From: Rhizobium sp. Q54
GTDB lineage: Bacteria > Pseudomonadota > Alphaproteobacteria > Rhizobiales > Aestuariivirgaceae
Direction: 5' to 3'
Assembly (NCBI GenBank): GCA_945889445.1
Contig: CAMDBX010000030.1
Span: 1-41,033 of the forward strand
Length of the DNA: 41,033 nt
Below are positions 15,722 through 24,852 of this stretch, piece after piece. The notes beneath the pieces were generated by a model that was given only the letters and a program-made list of their open reading frames with translations, ran no database searches and was not told where the DNA came from. Every line of letters starts with the position of its first letter. The stretch's first letter is position 1. Position numbers and translations under genes: made by a program.

Positions 15722-16924
15722 TCAGCCCTTGTTCTTGTAGTAGACGTCGAGGAACACCGCGAGCATCAGCACCGCGCCCTTGATGACCTGCTGCCAGTCG
15801 ATGCCGATGCCCATGATCGACATGCCGTTGTTCATGACGCCCATGATGAAGGCGCCGATGACGGCACCCACCACCTTGCCCACGCCGCCCGTTGTCGCCG
15901 CGCCGCCGATGAAACAGGCGGCGATGACGTCGAGCTCGAAGCCCAGGCCCGCCTTCGGCGTGGCCACGTTCAGGCGCGCAGCGAAGATGAGGCCTGCGAG
16001 GGCCGCGAGCGCCCCCATGATCACAAAGATCAGGAAGGTGAGCCGCTCGGTGTTGATGCCGGAGAGCTTCGCTGCCTTCTCGTTGCCGCCCATGGCATAG
16101 ACGCGGCGGCCGAAGGTGGTGCGCGTGGTCAGGAACACGAACAGCGCGATCAGCGCGAACATGACGATCAGCACGTTTGGCAGGCCCTTGTAGCTGGCCA
16201 TCAGCCACGAAAATCCGATCAGGGCCACGGCAATGAGGATGTTGCGGCCGAAGAAAATCACGTTCGGCTCCTCGGCCAGGCCATGCTTCTGCTGGTTCTG
16301 GCGGGTGCGGACGTTGAAATAGATGATGAGCCCCGTGACTACGATGCCGATGACGAGTGCCAGCAGGTTGAAGGGTGCGCCGTTCAACGTGAAATTGAAG
16401 ATGTCGGGCACATAGCCTGAGCTCAGCAGCTGGAACACCTTGGGGAAGGGGCCGACCGAGGCGCCTCCCAGCACGGTGAGCGCCAGGCCCTTGAACACGA
16501 GCATGCCGGCGAGTGTCACGATGAAGGCCGGTATCTTGTAATATGCGACGAAATAGCCCTGTGCGCCACCGATGACCGCGCCGAGTGCGAGACAGGCTAT
16601 GCCCGCAATAAAGGGATCGACCTTCCAGTTCACCATCATCACCGCAGCCACGGCGCCGATGAAGCCCGCAACCGAGCCAACTGACAGGTCGATGTGGCCC
16701 GCCACGATGATCAGCAGCATGCCCAGCGCCATGATGACGATGTAGCTGTTCTGCAGGATCAGGTTGGTCATGTTGACGGGCTTGAACAGCGTGCCGTCGG
16801 TGGTGATCTGGAAAAAGATCATGATGGCGAGCAGTGAGATCAGCAGCGCATAGTCGCGCACATGGGCCTTGAGGAAGCGCGAGAGGCTGGGCGCCTCGGC
16901 GGCCTGGGTCGTCACGTCGTTCAT
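15722..16924 (-). CDS. gguB: Multiple monosaccharide ABC transporter permease GguB
   Basis: This 400-residue inner-membrane protein matches the long XylH/GguB subgroup of sugar permeases. Motifs include GMLLIIVAGHIDLSVGSVAGF (the family signature), YKIPAFIVTLAGMLVFKGL and GGAATTGGVGKVVGAVIG near the C-terminus, which meets the ATPase. About ten membrane segments are visible. A polar loop with the sequence NVRTRQNQQKHGL interrupts the middle, as expected for this longer subgroup. The start lies one base after the gguA stop. In Agrobacterium the ChvE-GguAB system imports several aldoses such as arabinose, galactose, glucose and xylose. Confidence 0.88.
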   Translation of the reverse strand: MNDVTTQAAEAPSLSRFLKAHVRDYALLISLLAIMIFFQITTDGTLFKPVNMTNLILQNSYIVIMALGMLLIIVAGHIDLSVGSVAGFIGAVAAVMMVNWKVDPFIAGIACLALGAVIGGAQGYFVAYYKIPAFIVTLAGMLVFKGLALTVLGGASVGPFPKVFQLLSSGYVPDIFNFTLNGAPFNLLALVIGIVVTGLIIYFNVRTRQNQQKHGLAEEPNVIFFGRNILIAVALIGFSWLMASYKGLPNVLIVMFALIALFVFLTTRTTFGRRVYAMGGNEKAAKLSGINTERLTFLIFVIMGALAALAGLIFAARLNVATPKAGLGFELDVIAACFIGGAATTGGVGKVVGAVIGAFIMGVMNNGMSIMGIGIDWQQVIKGAVLMLAVFLDVYYKNKG

Positions 16925-16925
16925 G

Positions 16926-18455
16926 TCAGTCTTCCCATGATTTCATGATGGCCCGCATGATCTTTTCCTGCGAGGCTTCTTTGGCCGGCATTTCGGCCAC
17001 CAGCCGGCCGTCGTTCATCACATAGATGCGGTCGGAGATGCCAAGCAGTTCCGGCATTTCCGAGGAAATGACGATCACCGCCTTGCCGGCTTCTGCCAGC
17101 TCATTGATGATGCCGTAGATCTCGTATTTGGCGCCCACGTCGATGCCGCGCGTCGGCTCGTCGAGGATCAGCACCTCGGGGCCGGAGAACAGCCACTTCG
17201 CCAGCACCACCTTCTGCTGGTTGCCGCCCGACAGGTTGACGGTGGTCTGGAACACGCTGGAGCAGCGGATCGCCAGATCCTTGCGGTATTTGTTGGCGAC
17301 GCTCAGCTCCTCGAGGTCATCGACCACGCCCTTTGCCGCCACGCCCTCGAGGTTGGCGAGCGTCACGTTGTGCTTGATGTGGTCGATCAGCACGAGGCCA
17401 TAGGTCTTGCGGTCTTCCGTTGCATAGGCAAGGCCCGCATCCATGGCTTTGGGGATGGTGCTGACGTCGGTCGGCTTGCCGTGCAGCAGCACCTCTCCGG
17501 AAATCTTCTGGCCATAGGCGCGGCCGAAGATCGACATGGCGAGCTCGGTGCGGCCCGCCCCCATCAACCCTGCAATGCCGACCACTTCGCCCTTGCAGAC
17601 GTGGAAGTTCACGTCCTTGATCATCTGCCGGTCGGCATGGAGTGGGTGGAAGACGTTCCAGTTCTTCACTTCGAAGATCGGTTCCAGCACGTGCGCGTGG
17701 CGCGGCGGGTAGCGGTCGGTGAGTTCACGGCCGACCATGGCCTTGATGATGCGGTCCTCGCTGACCTTCGCGGTCTTGGTGTCCAGCGTATCGACGGTCT
17801 TGCCGTCGCGGATCACAGTGATGCGGTCGGCAACCTTCATCACCTCGTTCAGCTTGTGGGTGATGAGGATCGAGGAAATGCCCTGGGCACGGAACTCCTG
17901 CAGGAGGGCCAGCAGCGCGTTCGAATCGGTTTCGTTGAGGCTCGAGGTCGGCTCGTCGAGGATCAGCAGCTTCACCGACTTGTTGAGCGCCTTGGCGATC
18001 TCGACCAGCTGCTGCTTGCCGGTGCCGATGTTGGTGATCAGCGTGTTGGGATGCTCTTGCAGCCCCACCTTGCCGAGCAGTTCCTTGGTCCGGCGGAAGG
18101 CCTCGAACCAGTCGATGACGCCGTGCCGTGCGGTCTCATGGCCGAGGAAGATGTTTTCGGCGATCGACAGCAGGGGGACGAGGGCCAGCTCCTGGTGGAT
18201 GATGATGACGCCGGTGTTCTCGGAGTCGGCAATGGAGCCGAACTTGCGCTCTGTGCCGTCGAAGAAGATCTGGCCGTCATAGCTGCCGTGCGGATAGACG
18301 CCAGACAGCACCTTCATGAGCGTCGACTTGCCAGCGCCATTCTCGCCCACCACGGCGTGAATCTCGCCGGGCATGACCGAGAGATTGACGTCGGTCAGCG
18401 CCTTCACGCCCGGAAACGTCTTGGTAATGCCGCGCATCTCGAGAATGGGCTGCAT
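16926..18455 (-). CDS. gguA: Multiple monosaccharide ABC transporter ATP-binding protein GguA
   Basis: This 509-residue protein has two tandem ABC domains, as in all sugar importers of the Rbs/Xyl/Ggu type. The first has Walker [10 protein letters not shown] and Walker [14 protein letters not shown]. The second is degenerate at Walker A (GLMGAGRTE) but keeps the signature [15 protein letters not shown] and Walker [14 protein letters not shown]. In the first domain the signature is replaced by [15 protein letters not shown], also normal in this family. It acts at the inner face of the membrane with GguB. The gene lies between chvE and gguB, separated from chvE by a strong stem-loop. Confidence 0.9.
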   Translation of the reverse strand: MQPILEMRGITKTFPGVKALTDVNLSVMPGEIHAVVGENGAGKSTLMKVLSGVYPHGSYDGQIFFDGTERKFGSIADSENTGVIIIHQELALVPLLSIAENIFLGHETARHGVIDWFEAFRRTKELLGKVGLQEHPNTLITNIGTGKQQLVEIAKALNKSVKLLILDEPTSSLNETDSNALLALLQEFRAQGISSILITHKLNEVMKVADRITVIRDGKTVDTLDTKTAKVSEDRIIKAMVGRELTDRYPPRHAHVLEPIFEVKNWNVFHPLHADRQMIKDVNFHVCKGEVVGIAGLMGAGRTELAMSIFGRAYGQKISGEVLLHGKPTDVSTIPKAMDAGLAYATEDRKTYGLVLIDHIKHNVTLANLEGVAAKGVVDDLEELSVANKYRKDLAIRCSSVFQTTVNLSGGNQQKVVLAKWLFSGPEVLILDEPTRGIDVGAKYEIYGIINELAEAGKAVIVISSEMPELLGISDRIYVMNDGRLVAEMPAKEASQEKIMRAIMKSWED

Positions 18456-18490
18456 CGGTCCTCGCCAAAGGGAAATGGGAACACTGGCCA

Positions 18491-18512
18491 GCCCCGGGAC
18501 ATGCCCCGGGGC
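18491..18512 (-). terminator. Intercistronic stem-loop between chvE and gguA
   Basis: GCCCCGGG-ACATGC-CCCGGGGC is a perfect 8-bp inverted repeat with a 6-base loop, located in the 87-base gap after the chvE stop. There is no following T-run, so it is better read as a partial terminator or mRNA 3'-end stabiliser than a full stop. Such structures after binding-protein genes are known to raise their level over membrane components. Confidence 0.55.
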
Positions 18513-18542
18513 CGGCGGTTCGTGACAAGAAGCCTTGCGGGC

Positions 18543-19622
18543 TTAGTTGTTGATCTGGTCCGCGGTGTAGTAGCCCGAACCGACCAGCACGGCTTCGATG
18601 TCGCCCTTGCCGACGGACACAGGCTTCAGCAGGTAGGACGGAACGACCTTGACGCCATTGTTGTAGGTCTTGGTGTCGTTGATTTCCGGATCCTTGCCCG
18701 AGAGCACGATGTCGACCATCTTGGCGGTGACCTTGGCGAGTTCGCGCGTGTCCTTGAACACGGTCGAATACTGCTCGCCGGCGATCATGCCCTTGACGGA
18801 CGCAAGCTCGGCGTCCTGGCCGGTGACGATCGGCATCGGCTGGTCGGGTGCGCCATAGCCCACGCCCTTGAGGGACGAGATGATGCCGCGCGACAGGCCG
18901 TCATAGGGGGCGAGAACGCCCTGGACCTTCTTGTCGGTGTAGAAGGCCGACAGGAGGTTGTCCATGCGGGCCTGCGCGACAGCGCCGTCCCAGCGCAGTG
19001 TGCCGACCTTGTCCATGCCCATCTGGCCCGATACCACGGCGATCTGGCCGGCGTCGATCAGCGGCTGGAGGACGGACATGGCGCCATCATAGAAATAGAA
19101 CGCGTTGGTGTCGTCCGGCGAGCCGCCGAAGAGTTCGACGTTCCACGGCTTCGTGTCCGGGAAGCGCTCCTTCAGGCCGTCGATGAGCGAGGTGCCCTGC
19201 AGCACGCCGACGCCGAAGTTGTCGAAGGTGGTGTAGTAGTCGACGTCGCCGGTCTTGGAGATGAGGCGGTCATAGGCGAAGACCTTGGCGCCGCCTTCCT
19301 TGGCCTTCTTGAGAATGTCTGACAGGGTGGTGCCGTCGATCGCGGCGACGATGAGCACCTTGGCGCCCTTGGTCACCATGTTCTCGATCTGGGCGAGCTG
19401 GTTCGGGATGTCGTCTTCGGCGTACTGGAGATCGGTCTCATAGCCCAGCGCGGTGAATTCCTTCACCATGCTCTCACCGTCCGAGATCCAGCGGGTCGAG
19501 GACTTGGTGGGCATGGAAATGCCGATGAGGCCCTTGCTCTCGGCCATGGCCGGGGCAATGCCGGCGGCGAGTGCTGCAGCGAGGCCAGCGGCCGAGGCGG
19601 TGAAAAGTCGACGTGTAATCAT
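18543..19622 (-). CDS. chvE: Periplasmic multiple-sugar-binding protein ChvE
   Basis: This 359-residue protein is the periplasmic binding protein of the GguAB importer. A signal peptide with a twin-arginine-like start ([13 protein letters not shown]) ends at about APAMA-ES. The mature protein opens [15 protein letters not shown], matching ChvE, and continues with [31 protein letters not shown]-like and AYDRLI segments that line the sugar site. In Agrobacterium, ChvE also presents sugars to the VirA kinase; no vir genes are seen here. The ATG at 19622 has GGGAGGAA about 8 bases upstream; in-frame codons further upstream would add non-signal sequence. It is first in its operon. Confidence 0.9.
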   Translation of the reverse strand: MITRRLFTASAAGLAAALAAGIAPAMAESKGLIGISMPTKSSTRWISDGESMVKEFTALGYETDLQYAEDDIPNQLAQIENMVTKGAKVLIVAAIDGTTLSDILKKAKEGGAKVFAYDRLISKTGDVDYYTTFDNFGVGVLQGTSLIDGLKERFPDTKPWNVELFGGSPDDTNAFYFYDGAMSVLQPLIDAGQIAVVSGQMGMDKVGTLRWDGAVAQARMDNLLSAFYTDKKVQGVLAPYDGLSRGIISSLKGVGYGAPDQPMPIVTGQDAELASVKGMIAGEQYSTVFKDTRELAKVTAKMVDIVLSGKDPEINDTKTYNNGVKVVPSYLLKPVSVGKGDIEAVLVGSGYYTADQINN

Positions 19623-19687
19623 GGATCGTTCCTCCCGGGTTGCAAACGCAGCCGGGCCTTTTGTGAACTCAGCCCGGACTGACGGTT

Positions 19688-19716
19688 TTGATAGTGTACT
19701 GTCCGGTGACGGGCAA
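19688..19716 (-). promoter_or_regulatory. Possible promoter of chvE-gguAB
   Basis: Read on the minus strand, TTGCCC (19711-19716) and TATCAA (19688-19693) are separated by 17 bases, 66 bases or more upstream of the chvE start codon. It is a fair match to a sigma70-type promoter and the best candidate in this spacer, which is otherwise featureless. I cannot identify a regulator site with confidence. Confidence 0.35.
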
Positions 19717-19835
19717 CCGCTATTCACTTTTCGTAAGGATTGCCGCCGCAGGCTTCGCAATCAACGCGATGAAACCTTTTTGAAGCTGAGGAAACTCCGT
19801 GCGTCGCGCAGGACACGAGACGCCATTTGCGCCCT

Positions 19836-20657
19836 TTAGACATAGCCTGTGCAGCAAAATTCAACCGGCCCTGTCATCACCGCGCGGCCATCCGGCAACA
19901 GGCGGATCAACAGCGTGCCGCCGGGAAGCTGCACGGTGATCTCATCGCCTGTCAGAAGCCCGCGCAGGCGGCCTGCATAGGCCGCGACGCAGGCGCCAGT
20001 GCCGCAGGCCTCCGTGAGCATGCCGGGGCGCTCCCACACGGCGAGTTTCAGCGTCTTCTGATCCAGCACCTGCGCCACGCCGACATTGACGCTGTCCGGA
20101 AACAGCGGATCGCGCGCGATGGCCGGGGCGGCGGCCGGAATGTCCACGTCCTCGTCCACGAAGAACACGGCATGCGGATTGCCGATGGACAGCGCCACGC
20201 CATCCTTCAGGGGGCCGCTCACCAGCGGCAGGTGCGGATTGTCCACCGTGATGGGGCCGAGCGTGACGCTCACCTGCCCGTCGGCCTGCCGGAGGCAGTG
20301 CAACGGGCCGCCGAGACTGTCGATCAGCACCTCCGTTCGGCCCGTCTCCTCGAACAGCAGCCAGGCGAGGCAGCGCGTGGCGTTGCCGCAGGCCTGCGCC
20401 TCGGTGCCGTCGGTGTTGTGGATGCCCATGAAGGCGGCAGCACCGGATGAGCGCGGTTGCTCGATGGTGATGACCTGTTCGGCGCCCACGCCCGCATGCA
20501 CGTCACAGATGCGGATGACCTCCGCTTTGGACGGCAGGGCCACTTCGCGACAGTCGAGGAAGACGAAATGGTTGCGCAGGCCCTGCATCTTGATGAAGGG
20601 GCGGGCGAAGGGCTGCTGCGCGGGCGGTGGAAGCCTGAGGAAGTCGCTGACCGGCAT
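19836..20657 (-). CDS. dapF: Diaminopimelate epimerase-like protein (DapF)
   Basis: This protein converts LL-2,6-diaminopimelate to the meso form for peptidoglycan and lysine synthesis in the cytosol. Both catalytic cysteines are present, in ACGNATRCLAW and in EACGTGACVAAYAG, and the N-terminal motif reads FIKMQGLRNHFVFLD. Compared with the usual GLGND, the GLRNH form is one I associate with alphaproteobacterial members. Substrate-loop residues IGNPHAVFFV and GMLTEACGTG are also clear. I chose the ATG at 20657 (273 residues); an ATG at 20678 is possible, and neither has a strong ribosome-binding site. The two-domain size is normal. The gene stands alone, divergent from a polyamine-type importer. 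A second, distinct epimerase function cannot be excluded, since sequence near the active site diverges from E. coli. Confidence 0.82.
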   Translation of the reverse strand: MPVSDFLRLPPPAQQPFARPFIKMQGLRNHFVFLDCREVALPSKAEVIRICDVHAGVGAEQVITIEQPRSSGAAAFMGIHNTDGTEAQACGNATRCLAWLLFEETGRTEVLIDSLGGPLHCLRQADGQVSVTLGPITVDNPHLPLVSGPLKDGVALSIGNPHAVFFVDEDVDIPAAAPAIARDPLFPDSVNVGVAQVLDQKTLKLAVWERPGMLTEACGTGACVAAYAGRLRGLLTGDEITVQLPGGTLLIRLLPDGRAVMTGPVEFCCTGYV

Positions 20658-20802
20658 CAGCGGAGAAGACGGCTGCATCCGCTGCTTGTCAACACCCTGC
20701 TGCTGCGCCCGCGACACGCGCCGGGCCGGGGTTGACACCTTCTGCCAAAGCGCGGAGCATGTTGCGAAACAGTGATGAGTTGACGTGAAGAAACCTTCCA
20801 TC

Positions 20803-20816
20803 CGCCATAGCTATGG
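20803..20816. promoter_or_regulatory. 14-bp perfect palindrome upstream of the polyamine-type ABC operon
   Basis: GCCATAG-CTATGGC is perfectly self-complementary and ends 27 bases before the permease start codon. A TTGACG (20779-20784) lies 18 bases before it, so the palindrome would cover the -10/start region of a rightward promoter. This is a fitting place for a repressor. The regulator is not encoded next door and is unknown. Confidence 0.4.
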
Positions 20817-20843
20817 CAGTGCCCCCGTCGACGGAGCCTCGGC

Positions 20844-21725
20844 ATGAGCGCATCGATGCTGTCGGCGGCGGACAGGCGGCGGCCGTGGCTGCTGCTGGCC
20901 CCGTCGCTGATCACGCTGTTCGTGCTGATGATCGTGCCGATCGGCATCATGACGATCTTCTCTTTCTACGAGTTCGTCACGGCCGGTGTGGAAAAGGAAG
21001 TCTTCACAACCGCCAACTGGCACGAGTTCCTGACCGACAGCTTCTACCACATGTTCCTGTGGAAGACGATCCGCGTGGCGGGGATCACCGCCATCCTCTG
21101 CGCCCTGATGGGCTATCCGGCGGCCTACTGCATCGCCATGACGAACTACAAGCACAAGTGGCTGCTGCTGCTGCTGCTCATCGTGCCGTTCTGGATCAGC
21201 TTCACTATCCGCACGTTCTCGTGGATCCACATCCTCGGCGAACAGGGCGTCATCAATGTCTTGCTGCTGAAGCTCGGCCTCGTCAACGAGCCGATCCGCA
21301 TGCTCTATACCGAGGGTTCGGTGATCATGGGCATGATCCACTTCCTGCTGCCCTACATGATACTCAACGTCTATGTGGCGATCGAGGGCATCGACCGCAA
21401 CCTCATCTCGGCGGCGCGCACGCTGGGCTGCACGGCTTGGCAGGCCTTCCGCGAAGTGGTGCTGCCGCTGTCGCTGCCCGGACTGATGGCAGGCCTGCTT
21501 CTGTGCTTCGTCCTCGCGGCGGGCAGCTACGTCACGCCGCAGATCCTCGGCTCCACGCGCGACGCGCTGTTCGGCAACATCATCTTCGACACCATCATGG
21601 ATGAACTGAACTGGCCAATGGGCTCCACGCTTTCCCTCGTGCTGCTGATCTTCCTTGGCGCGGTGGCGGCGGTCTACAGCCGCTACATGGGCCTGTCGCG
21701 CGTGCTCAAGGGGCTGAGCGGATGA
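20844..21725 (+). CDS. Spermidine/putrescine-type ABC transporter permease (PotB family)
   Basis: This 293-residue inner-membrane protein has six hydrophobic segments and the PotB-like EAA loop ISAARTLGCTAWQAFREVVLPLSLPGLMAG, which docks on the ATPase. Other family pieces are LLIVPFWISFTIRTFSW and AAGSYVTPQILG. It is the first gene of a permease-permease-binding protein-ATPase operon. Its stop overlaps the start of the second permease as ATGA. Family members import polyamines, but related systems carry other small organic cations or acids, so the substrate is not certain. Confidence 0.87.
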   Translation: MSASMLSAADRRRPWLLLAPSLITLFVLMIVPIGIMTIFSFYEFVTAGVEKEVFTTANWHEFLTDSFYHMFLWKTIRVAGITAILCALMGYPAAYCIAMTNYKHKWLLLLLLIVPFWISFTIRTFSWIHILGEQGVINVLLLKLGLVNEPIRMLYTEGSVIMGMIHFLLPYMILNVYVAIEGIDRNLISAARTLGCTAWQAFREVVLPLSLPGLMAGLLLCFVLAAGSYVTPQILGSTRDALFGNIIFDTIMDELNWPMGSTLSLVLLIFLGAVAAVYSRYMGLSRVLKGLSG

Positions 21726-22531
21726 GCCTCGACACCTCCACCAGGGGCTTCGGCTGGCGCGCGGTACAATTCTTGACCGTGCTGGTCTACGTCTTCATGT
21801 TTGCGCCGATCCTTGTGGTGATCGTGCTGTCGTTCAACGCCTCGCAGTTTGGCGGCTTCCCGATGACCGGGTTCTCGCTGCACTGGTACGCGAAACTGCT
21901 CGAGAACGAGTCGGTGCTGCGCGCCTTCCAGACCTCGTTGTGGGTGGCAATCGTCACCTCCATCGTCTGCACGGCACTGGGCATCCTCGCCGCGGTGGCG
22001 CTGGTGCGGTATGAATTTCCCGGCAAGGAATGGGTGAACACCATCCTGATCGCGCCGGCACTCGTTCCTGAAACCGTGCTCGGCGTGGGACTATTGCTGC
22101 TCATGCGCTTTGCCCACCAGCCGCGCACCATGTGGCTTCTGGTGCTTGGCCACATCATGCTGGCGCTGCCCTATGTGGTGCTCGTGGTGCAGGCCCGCCT
22201 CATCGGCGTGAAGCGGGTCTACGAGGAGGCGGCGATGTCGCTTGGTGCCAATCGCCTGCAGACCTTCCGCGAGATCACGCTGCCGCTCATCATGCCGGCC
22301 ATCGTGGCGAGCCTGCTTCTGGTCTTCACCATTTCCTTCGACAACGTTACGGCCTCGATGTTCTGGCGCCCGTCAGGCGTCGAGACCATGCCGACCGAGA
22401 TCCTGTCAATGTTGAAAATATCCATCAGCCCGGAGATCAACGCCCTGGGCACCTTGATGATCGTCGTAACCGTGGGGCTTCCACTGCTCGGCGGCGGGCT
22501 TGCCCGCTACCTGGCACGAAGCGCGCGTTGA
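21722..22531 (+). CDS. Spermidine/putrescine-type ABC transporter permease (PotC family)
   Basis: This 269-residue protein is the second membrane subunit. Six membrane segments are visible, with the opening VYVFMFAPILVVIVLSFNASQ-type helix typical of PotC, and an EAA loop reading YEEAAMSLGANRLQTFREITLPLIMPAI. The segment SFDNVTASMFW follows, also typical. It is translationally coupled to the upstream permease by a 4-base overlap; 23 bases follow before the binding-protein gene. Confidence 0.87.
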   Translation: MSLDTSTRGFGWRAVQFLTVLVYVFMFAPILVVIVLSFNASQFGGFPMTGFSLHWYAKLLENESVLRAFQTSLWVAIVTSIVCTALGILAAVALVRYEFPGKEWVNTILIAPALVPETVLGVGLLLLMRFAHQPRTMWLLVLGHIMLALPYVVLVVQARLIGVKRVYEEAAMSLGANRLQTFREITLPLIMPAIVASLLLVFTISFDNVTASMFWRPSGVETMPTEILSMLKISISPEINALGTLMIVVTVGLPLLGGGLARYLARSAR

Positions 22532-22554
22532 ACCACCAACAGGGAGCTACAAGA

Positions 22555-23697
22555 ATGAAACTGACAACAACGAAACGCCTGGAGCGCCTGACCGAGCGCT
22601 ACATGAACGGCGGGCTCGACCGCCGCGCCTTCCTCGGCCTCGCCGCCGCAGCGGGCGCCACGGCCGGCCTCAGCATGCGCTGGATGTCGCAGGCACTTGC
22701 CGCCGTCACCGAGGTGCGCTTCGACGGCTGGGGTGGCGTGGTGCAGGAGGCAATCGACAAGTATGCCTTCCAGCCCTACACGGCCAAGACCGGCAACAAG
22801 GTGACGCAAGGCACCTTCGGCGACGAGAGCGAGATCATCACCAAGGTGAAGACCGCCACGCCGGGCGAATACCAGATCATCCATTCCTCGGGCGTGGAAT
22901 ACTACAAGCGCTACGTCGACGGCGGTTACAACAGCGAGATCAACGAGGCCAACATCCCGAACATGAAGTTCGTGATGCAGGCGATGATCGACCCCTTCCT
23001 GAAGATCACGCCGAAGCTGTCGGGCGTTCCCTATGACTACGGCACCACCGGCATCGCCTACAACACCACGGTGATCTCGGAAGCCGAAGCCAAGGAAAAG
23101 GGCGCAGCGCTGCTGTTCGACCCCAAGTACCAGGGCAAGATCGGTGGCTATGGCGACATGACCACCCGCGTCTGGTATGCGGCCCTTGCCACCGGCCAGA
23201 ACCCGAACGACATCAAGGATATCGATGCCGTGTGGGCGAAGGTGCGGGAGAACCGCGACCTGGTGAAGAAGTACTGGTCGTCGGGTGCCGAGCTCATGGA
23301 CCTCCTTGCCAAGGGCGAAATCGTGGTGACCGACGCCTGGTCGGGCCGCGTGGCGGCTCTGCAGCAGCAGGGCAGCCCCATCGGCTATCTTGATCCGGCA
23401 GGCTCCTACGCCTGGATGGAGGACATGCTGATCCTCAAGGGCTCGCCGATGGCCGAGTGCGAGGAACTCGTCAACTTCATGCTCGACCCGGCAACCGCCA
23501 TCGCGGTGGCCGAGGGGCAGAACTATCCGCCCTCCCTCGACCCGATGAAGGTGAAGCTCACCGAGAAGATCGCCAAGATGCCGGCCTTCGACCCGACGGG
23601 CACCATGAAGAGCCTGACCTTCGCTGATCCCAACTACTGGGCCTCGAACCTCGATGCCTGGACCAAGCAGTGGGACCGCATCTCGAAGGGCGGCTGA
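22555..23697 (+). CDS. Extracellular solute-binding protein (PotD/spermidine-putrescine type)
   Basis: This 380-residue periplasmic protein carries a twin-arginine-like signal (DRRAFLGLAAAAGATAG, residues 22-38) with likely cleavage after SQALA. The mature part has the type II binding-protein fold signs VRFDGWGGVVQEAIDKYAFQPYTAKTG, GVPYDYGTTGIAYNT and GEIVVTDAWSGRVAALQQQG. The acidic and aromatic residues expected to bind amines in PotD cannot be confirmed by eye, so a polyamine ligand is only a family-level suggestion. AGGGAG lies just upstream of the ATG. A perfect stem-loop separates it from the ATPase gene. Confidence 0.83.
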   Translation: MKLTTTKRLERLTERYMNGGLDRRAFLGLAAAAGATAGLSMRWMSQALAAVTEVRFDGWGGVVQEAIDKYAFQPYTAKTGNKVTQGTFGDESEIITKVKTATPGEYQIIHSSGVEYYKRYVDGGYNSEINEANIPNMKFVMQAMIDPFLKITPKLSGVPYDYGTTGIAYNTTVISEAEAKEKGAALLFDPKYQGKIGGYGDMTTRVWYAALATGQNPNDIKDIDAVWAKVRENRDLVKKYWSSGAELMDLLAKGEIVVTDAWSGRVAALQQQGSPIGYLDPAGSYAWMEDMLILKGSPMAECEELVNFMLDPATAIAVAEGQNYPPSLDPMKVKLTEKIAKMPAFDPTGTMKSLTFADPNYWASNLDAWTKQWDRISKGG

Positions 23698-23712
23698 TAC
23701 ACACGCGACACT

Positions 23713-23740
23713 CCCTCTCCCGCCTTGCGGCGGGAGAGGG
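23713..23740 (+). terminator. Intercistronic stem-loop between the binding-protein and ATPase genes
   Basis: A perfect 12-bp stem, CCCTCTCCCGCC paired with GGCGGGAGAGGG, closes a 4-base TTGC loop 16 bases after the binding-protein stop. It is followed by CTTCTTCC, only a weak T-run. This palindrome type recurs between genes in Hyphomicrobiales. It probably acts as a partial terminator or 3'-end protector so that binding protein exceeds ATPase. Confidence 0.65.
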
Positions 23741-23767
23741 CTTCTTCCGCCAGAGAGTTGAGACCAC

Positions 23768-24850
23768 ATGACCACAGCCGCCGCCGTTGACCTTCGCGAT
23801 GTGACGCTTGCCTATGGCAATTTCGTCGCGGTGAAGGACGTGAGCCTGTCGATCCGCAAGGGTGAGTTCGTGACGCTGCTGGGGCCTTCGGGCTGCGGCA
23901 AGACGACGATCCTGCGGTCGATCGCCGGCCTCGTGCAGCCGACCGGCGGCGAGATCAACGTGGCGGGCCGGCGCATCGACAACATTCCGATCCACAAGCG
24001 CAACATCGGGCTGGTGTTCCAGAACTATGCGCTGTTTCCGCACAAGACGATTTTCGACAACATCGCCTTCGGCCTCAAGTATCGCAATGTCGAGAAGGCC
24101 CAGATCGCGACCAAGGTGACGCGTGCTCTCGAGATGGTGCGTCTGCCGGGTGTCGAAAGGAAATTGCCATCCGAGATGTCGGGTGGCCAGCAGCAGCGCA
24201 TTGCACTTGCCCGCGCCATCGTCATCGAACCGGACGTGCTGCTGCTCGACGAGCCGCTCTCCGCACTCGACGCCAACCTGCGCGAGGAGATGCGCACCGA
24301 ATTGAAGATCATCCAGCGCGAGGTGGGCATCACCACGATCTTCGTGACCCATGACCAGGACGAGGCCTTGGCCATGTCCGACCGCATCGTGGTGATGAAC
24401 AAGGGCCTGATCGAACAGGTTGGAACGCCGGAAGAGGTCTATCGCCGACCGGAGTCGCGCTTCGTGGCGAGCTTCCTCGGCCAGTCCAACCTGCTGCCGG
24501 GCCGCATCACCGGAATTGTCGATGGTCTTGCCACGGTGCGCCTCGACAAGGGCCATGACCTTGTGGCGGCAGCACCCGCGAGCCTCAAGGACGGTGCAGC
24601 CGTGACCGCCATCGTGCGCGCCCAGAAGGTGGTGCTGGGGCCGCCGGAGCGCGCCGGGCTGAAGGGCCGGATTATCTCCACATCCTACCTCGGAGGTTCG
24701 GCTGCGTATTTCGTCGACATGGGCGGAATCACGCTGCAATCCATCGCGACCATCGATGACCGCGTGTGGCGCGAAGGTGAGGAGGTGTCGATTGCCATTG
24801 CCCCGTCAGACGTGCTGCTGCTCGACGAAGGCGGCCACAGGCTGCGCTGA
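23768..24850 (+). CDS. Spermidine/putrescine-type ABC transporter ATP-binding protein (PotA family)
   Basis: This 360-residue ATPase has Walker A (GPSGCGKTT), Q-loop (VFQNYALFPHKTI), signature (MSGGQQQRIALARA), Walker B (LLLDEPLSALD) and switch His (VTHDQDEAL). A C-terminal TOBE-like regulatory domain starts near residue 245 (LLPGRITGIVDGLATVRL) and includes the second half RIISTSYLGGSAAYFVDMGG. This two-domain form is the PotA/UgpC/CysA group. It is the last gene of the transporter operon; only 2 bases separate its stop from the stop of the oppositely oriented SDR gene. Confidence 0.88.
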   Translation: MTTAAAVDLRDVTLAYGNFVAVKDVSLSIRKGEFVTLLGPSGCGKTTILRSIAGLVQPTGGEINVAGRRIDNIPIHKRNIGLVFQNYALFPHKTIFDNIAFGLKYRNVEKAQIATKVTRALEMVRLPGVERKLPSEMSGGQQQRIALARAIVIEPDVLLLDEPLSALDANLREEMRTELKIIQREVGITTIFVTHDQDEALAMSDRIVVMNKGLIEQVGTPEEVYRRPESRFVASFLGQSNLLPGRITGIVDGLATVRLDKGHDLVAAAPASLKDGAAVTAIVRAQKVVLGPPERAGLKGRIISTSYLGGSAAYFVDMGGITLQSIATIDDRVWREGEEVSIAIAPSDVLLLDEGGHRLR

Positions 24851-24852
24851 CC

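Noticed and set aside
14700-16208. A 502-codon minus-strand frame across the SorC regulator and gguB end
   Set aside because: Low-complexity shadow of the real genes on both strands; no motifs and no credible start.
17370-19322. A 650-codon open frame on the plus strand opposite gguA and chvE
   Set aside because: It is an antisense frame kept open by GC-rich codon bias; its translation is rich in His, Asp, Arg and Gly with no known fold, while the minus strand encodes two clear transporter genes.
18543-19622. Sign of an Agrobacterium-type virulence locus because of chvE and AttEFGH-like genes
   Set aside because: Both systems are widespread in non-pathogenic Hyphomicrobiales as sugar import and envelope functions; no vir or T-DNA genes are present.
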